The position numbers were made by a program, and so were the translations under genes. A stretch of DNA of 5,689 nt from an uncultured Odoribacter sp. GTDB lineage: Bacteria; Bacteroidota; Bacteroidia; Bacteroidales; Marinifilaceae. The notes below the pieces were generated by a model. That model searched no databases, was not told the origin of the DNA, and saw only the letters and a program-made list of their open reading frames with translations. This document shows positions 1-5,689 of this stretch, in pieces (position 1 is the stretch's first letter; each line of letters opens with the position of its first letter). The stretch is from contig CAJKZL010000238.1 of the NCBI GenBank assembly GCA_905204385.1, positions 1 to 5,689 on the forward strand, in the 5' to 3' direction.

Positions 1-14
1 CTGAAATTGAGGTT

Positions 15-1274
15 ATGAGAGTCGGTTTAATCAATACTTCGGAGCAGGCAGGCGGGGCTGCCGTGGCATGTAAACGGCTGATGGCGGCTTTGCGGAATGC
101 CGGGGAAGAGGTGAAAATGCTGGTGGGCGGAAAATGTTCTTCCGATCCGGACGTGGTGCAGGTAAAGGTGAATCCCCGGATTGCCCGTTTCCGGTTTTTA
201 TGGGAACGCCTGGTGATCTGGATCAATAATGGCTTTTCGCGGAAGAATCTTTTTGCCGTATCGCTGGCCGATACAGGAGTGGATATTTCAAAACATACTC
301 TGGTGCAGGAAGCGGATGTGATCCATCTTCATTGGATCCATAACGGCTTTTTGTCTTTGGGCGACGTGCGCCGTTTGTTGGCGCTGGGAAAGCCGGTGGT
401 TTGGACTTTGCACGATATGTGGATGCTGACGGGGATATGCCATTGTGCGCGGGATTGTGAACATTTTCACGAAGTATGCCGGAATTGCCCCTTGCTCCGT
501 TTTCCGGGGCGGAACGATCTTTCACACCGGGTATGGAGGAAAAAAAAGAAATTACTCGATAAGTCCGGCGTTCACTTTGTCACCTGTAGTCAATGGCTGT
601 TGGGAGAAAGCCTCGAAAGCCGCCTGTTGCAGTCCCGACGGCTTGTTGCTATTCCCAATCCGATCGATACCGGGCTATTCCGTCCCAAGGATAAGCAGCA
701 ATGCCGGCGAGAATTGGGATTGCCTGTAGGAAAAAAACTGTTGCTTTTCGGGGCGGAACGGGCGGATAATGCCCTGAAGGGGATAGCCTATTTGGTGGAT
801 GCCCTCCGGATGCTGGCCCGGGAGCGGCCTGAACGGCAGGAAGATATTGAAGTGGTGATCTTCGGTAAGTCGAAAACCGGATTGCCGGAATTGCCGTTCC
901 CTTCCCATTTCGTGGGTTTTGTTGCCGACGAAGAACAAATGGTGAACCTTTATAATGCCGTGGAGGTATACGTTACTCCTTCGTTAGCGGATAATCTGCC
1001 GAATACGGTCATGGAGGCCATGGCCTGCGGCATTCCCGTCGTCGGTTTCGACACCGGGGGGATTCCCGAAATGATCGATCATAAAGTAAATGGCTATCTC
1101 GCCGGATTTAAAAACAGCCGGGAACTGATGGAAGGAATATGCTGGATGCTTTTCAAAGCCGTTCCCGCAGACATGGCTCACGAAGCGAGAGCGAAAGTGC
1201 TGCGTTGTTATACCGAAGAAAAAGTGAGCGAAGCTTATTTAAATTTATACAAACAAGTATGCAGGAAAAATTAA
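15..1274 (+). CDS. GT4-family glycosyltransferase (GT-B fold)
   Basis: Predicted cytoplasmic, membrane-associated glycosyltransferase of 419 residues that transfers a sugar from a nucleotide-sugar donor to a growing glycan. The N-terminal acceptor domain opens with MRVGLINTS and a glycine-rich GGAA loop (residues 13-16), as in GT4 enzymes. HLHW is at 104-107 and WTLHDMW at 130-136, followed by a cysteine-rich stretch (C142, C144, C148, C155, C158) typical of a GT4 subgroup common in Bacteroidota. The C-terminal donor domain carries the EX7E-type motif as D326-x7-E334 in SLADNLPNTVMEAMACG, then GFDTGGIPEMI. Length is normal and the protein looks intact. The ATG at 15 fits the family N-terminus; the frame is open upstream to the window edge (GAA ATT GAG GTT), so a longer start cannot be formally excluded. 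Its 3' end overlaps the methyltransferase by 16 bases, implying co-transcription. The sugar and acceptor are unknown. Confidence 0.93.
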   Translation: MRVGLINTSEQAGGAAVACKRLMAALRNAGEEVKMLVGGKCSSDPDVVQVKVNPRIARFRFLWERLVIWINNGFSRKNLFAVSLADTGVDISKHTLVQEADVIHLHWIHNGFLSLGDVRRLLALGKPVVWTLHDMWMLTGICHCARDCEHFHEVCRNCPLLRFPGRNDLSHRVWRKKKKLLDKSGVHFVTCSQWLLGESLESRLLQSRRLVAIPNPIDTGLFRPKDKQQCRRELGLPVGKKLLLFGAERADNALKGIAYLVDALRMLARERPERQEDIEVVIFGKSKTGLPELPFPSHFVGFVADEEQMVNLYNAVEVYVTPSLADNLPNTVMEAMACGIPVVGFDTGGIPEMIDHKVNGYLAGFKNSRELMEGICWMLFKAVPADMAHEARAKVLRCYTEEKVSEAYLNLYKQVCRKN

Positions 1275-1981
1275 CCGACCGCCGGTATTGGGTGGAATAT
1301 TGGGCTAATTATCAGTACGAGAAAATTCCTTCCAGGGTGGTGTACGAAGACTATTTGCCGCTTTGCCAGGGAGCGTCGAGTTTTATTGAAATCGGTGGCT
1401 TTCCGGGTATCAATGCTTTGTATTTTTATAAACATGTGTGTCCGGATGTCAGTTTACTGGATTTCTATTGCGACCGGGAGATGGTCAATGAACTCGAACG
1501 CCGGAACGGGATTCCCTGCAATACGGTAAAATGCCTGGAAGCGGATTTTTTTCAGTATACTTCCGACCGGAAGTATGATATTGTGTTTTCCCACGGCTTT
1601 ATCGAACATTTTCAGGATACCGCAGATGTGATTGCCCGTCACGTCCGGCTCTTGTCGGATTCCGGCCGCTTGCTGATCGTATTACCGAACTTCCGCGGGA
1701 TTAACGGGGGCATACAATGGCTTTTCGACCGGCAGAATCTGAAAGCCCATCATTTGCAATCCATGGATGTAAAGTTCCTTCGCCGGATTGCGGAGGACCT
1801 TGGATTGAAAGAGGTGAAGGTGGAATACACCCGTAAACCTGTAGTATGGCTGGAACCGAAACCTTGCCTGGTCAATCGGATATTCCGCCTGCCGGTGCGC
1901 TTATTGAGCTATGCTTTAAAGCTTTTTCCCGTGAAAGGACGCCTTTTATCACCCTATATCCTATTAACGGCCAGAAAATAA
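1259..1981 (+). CDS. Class I SAM-dependent methyltransferase
   Basis: Predicted soluble methyltransferase of 240 residues with a Rossmann-like SAM-binding fold. Motif I is FIEIGGFPG at 42-50, with GGFPG replacing the more usual GxGxG. A likely acidic ribose contact is D68 in LLDFY. An EADFF element at 95-99 would contact the adenine, and YDIVFSHGFIEHF at 106-118 matches the post-motif-II region of Methyltransf_11/23-type enzymes. The start at 1259 is preferred over the upstream in-frame ATG at 1139, because the extra 40 residues are low-complexity Arg/Ser-rich sequence lying over the glycosyltransferase, while MQEKLTDRRYW resembles sugar-cluster methyltransferases. There is no Shine-Dalgarno sequence; the leader is A/T-rich. 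The gene lies between two glycosyltransferases with a 16-base overlap upstream and a 5-base gap downstream, so a role in methylating a glycan or its precursor is inferred. The acceptor is unknown. Confidence 0.88.
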   Translation: MQEKLTDRRYWVEYWANYQYEKIPSRVVYEDYLPLCQGASSFIEIGGFPGINALYFYKHVCPDVSLLDFYCDREMVNELERRNGIPCNTVKCLEADFFQYTSDRKYDIVFSHGFIEHFQDTADVIARHVRLLSDSGRLLIVLPNFRGINGGIQWLFDRQNLKAHHLQSMDVKFLRRIAEDLGLKEVKVEYTRKPVVWLEPKPCLVNRIFRLPVRLLSYALKLFPVKGRLLSPYILLTARK

Positions 1982-1986
1982 AAAGA

Positions 1987-2736
1987 ATGATGAAAATATC
2001 GGTAATCACCGTAACCTATAATGCCCGTCGATGGCTGGAGCGTACCTTAAAAAGTGTGATTGCACAGGCAACGGATGCTGTGGAATTGCTGATCATCGAC
2101 GGAGGTTCTACAGACGGCACCCTGGAATTGATCCGAAAATATGAGGATACCATAGATTACTGGATCAGTGAACCCGACAAAGGTTTATATGATGCGATGA
2201 ATAAAGGGGTGCGGCAGGCCACGGGCGATTACGTTTGGTTTATCAATGCCGGGGATACGATAGCCGCTTCCACTACGGTGAGATTGTTGCTCGATCAGTT
2301 GAAAGGCAAAGAGCTTCCGGATGTGATTTACGGGGAAACGGGAATTTGCGATGAAAGCGGCCGAAGCATCGGTACACGCCGGCTGAAGGCGCCGGAACAA
2401 CTGAATTGGAAAAGTTTTAAATGGGGGATGTTGGTGTGTCATCAGTCTTTTCTGGCTAAAAGGGCCGGCGTGCCGCTTTACGATCTGCAATATAAACTCG
2501 CTGCCGATTACGATTGGTGTATCCGTTGCCTGAAGCAGGCAAAAAGCGTACACAACAGCCACCTGGTGTTGTCGGAGTTTTTGGAAGGAGGGGTGAGCAG
2601 CTTGCGCCGCAGGGAGGGATTGAAGGAACGTTACCGCATTATGTGCCGTTATTACGGGAAAGGGGGCACGCTGTGCAGGCATGTCTGGTTTGCCCTCCGT
2701 TTTTATTTTGCGAAGTGGTTTATAGGTAGGGTGTGA
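1987..2736 (+). CDS. GT2-family glycosyltransferase (GT-A fold)
   Basis: Predicted glycosyltransferase of 249 residues, close to the usual length for small GT2 enzymes of polysaccharide clusters. It begins MMKISVITVTYN, the standard first strand of the GT-A fold. The nucleotide-binding DGGSTDGT is at 38-45 and SEPDKGLYDAMNKG at 61-74. The DxD-equivalent metal site is NAGD at 87-90. A CHQS element is at 151-154 and AADYDW at 172-177 probably contributes the catalytic acid/base region. The tail from about 205 is basic with aromatic residues and may associate with the membrane. Two adjacent ATGs (1987 and 1990) are possible starts; the longer open frame back to 1846 lies over the methyltransferase and is not family-like. 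The gene begins 5 bases after the methyltransferase stop, so the two are very likely co-transcribed. Donor and acceptor are unknown. Confidence 0.93.
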   Translation: MMKISVITVTYNARRWLERTLKSVIAQATDAVELLIIDGGSTDGTLELIRKYEDTIDYWISEPDKGLYDAMNKGVRQATGDYVWFINAGDTIAASTTVRLLLDQLKGKELPDVIYGETGICDESGRSIGTRRLKAPEQLNWKSFKWGMLVCHQSFLAKRAGVPLYDLQYKLAADYDWCIRCLKQAKSVHNSHLVLSEFLEGGVSSLRRREGLKERYRIMCRYYGKGGTLCRHVWFALRFYFAKWFIGRV

Positions 2737-2747
2737 GGATTTTTTGT

Positions 2748-2755
2748 TATGTTTG
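2748..2755 (+). promoter_or_regulatory. Probable Bacteroidota -7 promoter element
   Basis: TATGTTTG matches the TAnnTTTG -7 consensus used by the primary sigma factor of Bacteroides and relatives. It lies in the 39-base gap before the YfhO-family gene and would put transcription start near 2760-2763, giving a leader of about 15 bases. No good TTTG -33 box is seen at the expected distance, only TTTA at 2719-2722, which is too far upstream, so the promoter is probably weak or needs help. The gap has a T6 run (2740-2745) but no stem before it, so read-through from the glycosyltransferase genes is also likely. Confidence 0.45.
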
Positions 2756-2775
2756 CAATGAAAAATAGATAGATT

Positions 2776-4812
2776 ATGCAGTTTCAATTCAAAGCAGTAA
2801 AGCAACATATTTTAGCTTTAGCGGTATTTTTATTGTTATCGGTGGTTTATTTTGCTCCGATGGTTTTCAATGGTAAAGTTCTTCAACAATCCGATTTGGC
2901 CAGCGTCAAGGGGATGACCAACGAACTCGACCGTTATTATGGAGACAAGCAGGAGGTGGAAGGCGGAGTGGCTGCCTGGACGGGCAGCATGTTTTCCGGA
3001 ATGCCCACCTACAATATCAAAGTGTACGGCGCACCGGGAAACTACCTGAGGTATGTGGAAGCTCCGGTGAAACAACTGGGGTATTTCGGTCCTGCCATTA
3101 TTTTGGCTGCATTGCTCTCTTTTTATTTTCTCATGTGCGTGATGGGGATGCAATTTTGGCTGGCGCTGGCCGGGGCTATCGCTTATGCTTTTGCTTCCTA
3201 TAATATTATCATTATCGATGTCGGTCATATCACCAAAGCTTATACCATTGCCTATATGCCTTTGACCATTGCCGGAATGTGCCTGCTGTTCCGGCAGAAA
3301 TTGCTGGCCGGCGGGGTATTTTTCACGCTGGGAGTGGCATTGTCCTTAGGCAGCAATCACATTCAGATTACCTATTATCTGGCGTTGTTTTGCCTTATCC
3401 TGTATGTCGGTTACGCTTACCGGGAAATGGTGCAACGCAAGTATAAAGAATTGCTGCGGGCCACAGGCATTTTGGCCGCAGGGGTGATCCTGGCAGTGAT
3501 CCCGATGCTGGGAGCTGTGTATGTCAATCTGGAGATGAGCAAGGAAAGCATGAGGGGACAGACGGAATTGACCCAGGCTACGACCGGCGATGCCGGAAAG
3601 ATCTCCTCGGGACTGGATATCGACTATGCTTTCCGTTGGAGCCATGGCAAAGGGGAAACCTTTACGCTGATGATTCCTGATTTTTACGGAGGGGCTTCCG
3701 GCGGGACCCTGGGAGAAGACTCTCATCTTTATAAGGAACTGAAGGCCCGCGGGGCTCAGTTGGGAAAAGAGGTGCAGACTTACACCTATTGGGGTGACCA
3801 GCCTTTTACTGCCGGACCGGTGTATTTCGGTGCCCTGGTTTGTTTTTTGTTTGTCCTGGGAATGTTCGTCATCCGGCATCCCTTGAAATGGTGGTTACTG
3901 GGAGCTTCGGTTTTCTTTTTGATTTTGTCGTGGGGGAAGAACTTCTCTTCGGTCAACGATTTCCTTTTCCATTATTTGCCTTTGTACAATAAATTCCGGG
4001 TGCCTTCGATGGCGCTGGTGATTCCGAGTTTGATCTTCCCTTGGGTGGGAATCTGGGGATTGCAGGTGATTTTTACGGGCCAGGCGGATAAAACCCGTTT
4101 TCGGAAACAATTGTATACTGCTTTTGCAATTACCGGGGGATTGTGTCTGTTGTTCGCTCTGGTGCCGGGATTGGCTGGTAGTTTTGTTTCTCCGATGGAC
4201 AGCTTGCAGCAATTGCCCGATTGGTATCACCGGGCTTTGATCGAGGACCGGACGGCTCTGTTGCGGGCCGATGCCTTCCGGTCTTTCTTCTTTATTCTGG
4301 CAGCAGCTTTGCTACTCAATTGGTATCGGCTTTCGAAGACCCCTGCCAAGGTAATCCCTTATGCAGCCGTCGGAATCATGCTGTTAACGCTGATCGATTT
4401 GTGGGGAGTGGATAAACGCTATCTGGACAACGGAAAGTTTGTATCCCCCCGTTCCGGAAATAATTATGCCTTGACGGTGGCCGATAAGGAAATCCTGAAA
4501 GATCGGGACTTGTCCTACCGGGTGCTGAACCTGAACGATCCGTTCAATGAGAGCCGCACTTCTTATTTTCATAAATCGATAGGTGGCTATAGCCCGGCTA
4601 AGTTGAGGCGCTATCAGGAGTTGATCGATCACCGCATCGCCGGGGAGATGGGATTTATTATCAATAATCTGAAAAGACAAACCAGCCTGGAGGATATCAT
4701 GGCAGGCTTCGGGATGACGCCTACGCTGAATATTCTGAATGCCCGTTACATCCTCTACAATCCTGCACAACCTCAATTGGTAAAAACTTATGCCTACGGA
4801 TGCGGATGCTGA
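2776..4812 (+). CDS. YfhO-family membrane protein, N-terminal fragment
   Basis: Encodes 678 residues, of which about 675 are native. It is an integral inner-membrane protein with roughly 12-13 hydrophobic segments, at about 11-31, 104-123, 126-146, 155-172, 177-215 (two), 231-251, 347-386 (two), 411-433, 448-469, 501-516 and 525-545. After the first helix comes GKVLQQSD (33-40), the characteristic opening of Bacteroidota YfhO proteins; its Asp is in the first outer loop, where GT-C enzymes usually keep a catalytic acid (inference). A large outer loop at about 252-346 contains IPDFYGG, and FRVPSMAL at 407-414 is also family-typical. From about 550 the chain is soluble and includes SIGGYSPAKLRRYQ. 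The Bacillus homologue is implicated in lipoteichoic acid glycosylation; in Bacteroidota the substrate is unknown. The start follows an A-rich leader with no Shine-Dalgarno. This fragment keeps the membrane core but lacks the C-terminal domain and last helix. Confidence 0.88.
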   Translation: MQFQFKAVKQHILALAVFLLLSVVYFAPMVFNGKVLQQSDLASVKGMTNELDRYYGDKQEVEGGVAAWTGSMFSGMPTYNIKVYGAPGNYLRYVEAPVKQLGYFGPAIILAALLSFYFLMCVMGMQFWLALAGAIAYAFASYNIIIIDVGHITKAYTIAYMPLTIAGMCLLFRQKLLAGGVFFTLGVALSLGSNHIQITYYLALFCLILYVGYAYREMVQRKYKELLRATGILAAGVILAVIPMLGAVYVNLEMSKESMRGQTELTQATTGDAGKISSGLDIDYAFRWSHGKGETFTLMIPDFYGGASGGTLGEDSHLYKELKARGAQLGKEVQTYTYWGDQPFTAGPVYFGALVCFLFVLGMFVIRHPLKWWLLGASVFFLILSWGKNFSSVNDFLFHYLPLYNKFRVPSMALVIPSLIFPWVGIWGLQVIFTGQADKTRFRKQLYTAFAITGGLCLLFALVPGLAGSFVSPMDSLQQLPDWYHRALIEDRTALLRADAFRSFFFILAAALLLNWYRLSKTPAKVIPYAAVGIMLLTLIDLWGVDKRYLDNGKFVSPRSGNNYALTVADKEILKDRDLSYRVLNLNDPFNESRTSYFHKSIGGYSPAKLRRYQELIDHRIAGEMGFIINNLKRQTSLEDIMAGFGMTPTLNILNARYILYNPAQPQLVKTYAYGCGC

Positions 4813-5251
4813 AATCGCCGCTTTAGATACTTTGCAGCCTTTAGAGACTGCTGTTATCGATCAGCGTTTTGCGAAGGAAGTGGAAGGCTGGCGAATTGTT
4901 CCCGATTCGACGGCTACCATCGAACTGATTTCCTATGAACCGGTCAAGCTGGTCTATCGGACTCAGGCGAAAGGCGATCAATTGGCGGTTTTCTCGGAAA
5001 TTTATTATCCGCATGGGTGGCAGGCTTTTATCGACGGGCAACCGGTGTCTTATTTCAGGGCAGATTGGATTTTGAGGGCGTTGAAAGTCCCTGCCGGAGA
5101 ACATACCATTGAATTCCGGTTCGTTCCCCAGGACTATATCGCCTTTACGAATATCGCCTCCATTGGTTCGTTGGTTTTGCTGCTCTTATTGGTGGCCGCG
5201 ATAGTTTGGTGGGCCTGGAAATACTTCGGGGCTTCAGGCCATAAAGCCTGA
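4790..5251 (+). CDS. YfhO-family membrane protein, C-terminal fragment
   Basis: This 153-residue frame holds the displaced end of the YfhO-family protein. DADAEIAAL (4-12) and AVIDQRF (21-27) are family-typical. A beta-rich segment follows with EIYYPHGWQAFIDGQPV at 70-86, RADWILRALKVPAGEHTIEF at 90-109 and FVPQDY at 111-116. This closely fits the conserved C-terminal domain of Bacteroidota YfhO proteins. A single hydrophobic helix lies at about 122-141, then a short polar tail. The ATG at 4790 is merely the first in this frame; there is no ribosome-binding sequence, and it sits 20 bases before the upstream stop, so any expression would rely on coupled reinitiation. It has no signal peptide and would have to insert by its C-terminal helix, so independent function is doubtful. 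I regard it as part of a broken gene, not a separate one. Confidence 0.8.
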   Translation: MPTDADAEIAALDTLQPLETAVIDQRFAKEVEGWRIVPDSTATIELISYEPVKLVYRTQAKGDQLAVFSEIYYPHGWQAFIDGQPVSYFRADWILRALKVPAGEHTIEFRFVPQDYIAFTNIASIGSLVLLLLLVAAIVWWAWKYFGASGHKA

Positions 5252-5256
5252 TGCCC
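5229..5256. terminator. Possible bidirectional terminator hairpin over both stop codons
   Basis: An imperfect inverted repeat lies where the convergent genes meet: GGGC-T-TCAGGC, loop CATAAA, then GCCTGA-T-GCCC. That is ten base pairs plus one T/T mismatch and a six-base loop. The plus-strand stop TGA (5249-5251) and the minus-strand stop (TCA at 5234-5236 on the plus strand) lie in opposite arms of the inner six-base stem. Neither side has a U-rich tail, so it is not a canonical intrinsic terminator. The position between two converging genes is the main support for a terminating role. Confidence 0.45.
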
Positions 5257-5689
5257 GGGAATCCCCCTCCGGAATGAATAAAAAGTCGCCTTCACCATCT
5301 TGCCGGCCGGCCGGAGCATAGAGGTGTAGTTTCTTGTTCTCCAGACGGTAGGGGAGATACTGCATGCTCCGGAAAAGGGATAAGATAGAATCGAGGTTGT
5401 TGCCGGATACTTCCACCTGCACGATGGGGCGGTGGGCGGCGATCAAGGTTTTGAGGTCGGTTAAAACGACTACTTCATATCCTTCAATGTCGCATTTGAT
5501 GTAATCGACATGGCCGAGGGAACTGAAAAGGCGGGAAGCGATTTTCATCTGAGCCGGGAAAGTCAGGTCTTTTTCCGAGGGTTTCCCTTCTTCCTGGGGA
5601 TTGTAGACATGTGGTAATCCGGTATGCATATAGCCGTCGTACGAGGGTGAAATCAGGGTGATTTCTTTTTCCTCCGTTCCCAGGGCGTA
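5234..5689 (-). CDS. FkbM-family methyltransferase, partial (N-terminus beyond window)
   Basis: The minus-strand frame is open from the right edge to TGA at 5236-5234, giving 151 C-terminal residues; the true start lies outside the window. The visible chain begins YALGTEEKEITL, the post-SAM-motif segment of FkbM enzymes (ALG plus an acidic stretch). The hallmark YIKCDIEGYE follows at about visible residues 83-92, matching the family's IKxDxEGxE motif, and then RPIVQVEVSG at about 107-116. The missing N-terminal part should carry the glycine-rich SAM-binding loop. FkbM-type enzymes are SAM-dependent O-methyltransferases, often found in polysaccharide or natural-product clusters; the substrate here is unknown. 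The internal ATG at 5629 is not the real start, because the conserved frame continues above it. The gene converges with the YfhO-family gene and overlaps its end by 18 bases, so it belongs to a separate transcript. Confidence 0.87.
   Translation of the reverse strand, partial: YALGTEEKEITLISPSYDGYMHTGLPHVYNPQEEGKPSEKDLTFPAQMKIASRLFSSLGHVDYIKCDIEGYEVVVLTDLKTLIAAHRPIVQVEVSGNNLDSILSLFRSMQYLPYRLENKKLHLYAPAGRQDGEGDFLFIPEGDSRASGFMA

Larger units (their letters stand above)
2776..5251 (+). pseudogene. YfhO-family membrane protein gene, disrupted by a frameshift/deletion
   Basis: Together the two frames cover a YfhO-family protein of roughly the length expected in Bacteroidota (about 820-850 residues), but no single frame reads through. 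The first frame ends at TGA 4810-4812 after VKTYAYG plus three out-of-frame residues (CGC). The second, one base further along, opens after TAA 4781-4783 and continues as DADAEIAALDTL with the expected C-terminal domain. The frame must therefore change between 4784 and 4809. In relatives I recall a GNAWFV-like segment plus several residues between these two parts. It is absent here, so a short deletion of length not divisible by three is more likely than a one-base sequencing error. No other damage is visible, so the lesion is probably recent. It could be a strain-specific mutation, an assembly error, or two still-expressed polypeptides. Confidence 0.75.

Noticed and set aside
1..18. End of an upstream gene overlapping the GT4 start as ATGA (stop at 16-18)
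   Set aside because: One frame does end at TGA 16-18 and the arrangement is plausible, but only five codons are visible, which is too few to call a gene.
540..547. A8 homopolymer in the GT4 gene as a phase-variation tract
   Set aside because: Eight bases encoding part of a natural KKKK run, in an intact gene, is short for contingency slippage and no sign of variation is available.
2758..2772. Mini-ORF (ATG AAA AAT AGA TAG) before the YfhO gene as a leader peptide
   Set aside because: It has four codons, no ribosome-binding sequence, and would begin upstream of the transcription start predicted from the -7 box.
2185..2808. Long minus-strand open frame of 207 codons
   Set aside because: It lies antisense over the well-supported GT2 gene, has no recognisable domain and a composition rich in His, Pro and Gln, typical of shadow frames. 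The other long minus-strand frames under the GT4 and YfhO genes were rejected for the same reason.
4781..4812. Programmed ribosomal frameshift joining the two YfhO parts
   Set aside because: The C-terminal frame is +1 relative to the first, so a -1 slip would not reach it. The A5 run at 4782-4786 does not form an X XXY YYZ heptamer in the zero frame, and no clear +1 site is visible. The apparent loss of conserved residues also argues for a mutation.
5303..5314. CCGGCCGGCCGG palindrome as a regulatory site
   Set aside because: It lies inside the FkbM coding frame, encodes the ordinary residues around PAGR, and is a single simple repeat without a partner site.

Overview
The window looks like chromosomal DNA from a Bacteroidota bacterium, most likely a gut Bacteroidales. 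Three things point that way: moderate base composition, A/T-rich leaders without Shine-Dalgarno sequences before the starts, and a TAnnTTTG-type -7 box before the fourth gene. The proteins also resemble Bacteroidales surface-polysaccharide enzymes. These are judgements from motif recognition; no database search was run.

Layout. Positions 15-2736 hold three tightly packed plus-strand genes: a GT4 glycosyltransferase (15-1274), a class I SAM-dependent methyltransferase (1259-1981) and a GT2 glycosyltransferase (1987-2736). The first two overlap by 16 bases and the second and third are 5 bases apart, so they are almost certainly one transcript, probably continuing from a gene before the window. 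A 39-base gap with a likely promoter element follows. Then comes a large YfhO-family polytopic membrane protein, broken near its C-terminus into 2776-4812 and 4790-5251. On the minus strand, entering from the right edge, is the C-terminal part of an FkbM-family methyltransferase (5234-5689). It converges on the YfhO gene, and the two reading frames overlap by 18 bases inside an inverted repeat that holds both stop codons.

How it fits together. The first three genes look like the end of a gene set that builds and methylates a surface glycan on the cytoplasmic face of the membrane. YfhO proteins are GT-C-like membrane proteins linked in Firmicutes to glycosylation of surface polymers, so the neighbour could act on the outer side of the membrane. 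The FkbM enzyme is a second candidate O-methyltransferase. Substrates cannot be read from the sequence.

The most notable observation is the break in the YfhO gene. A frame change between 4784 and 4809 coincides with the apparent loss of a short conserved segment, as expected from a small deletion rather than a one-base error. Otherwise the window looks like an ordinary glycan-biosynthesis region, and I see no clear sign of an undescribed system.
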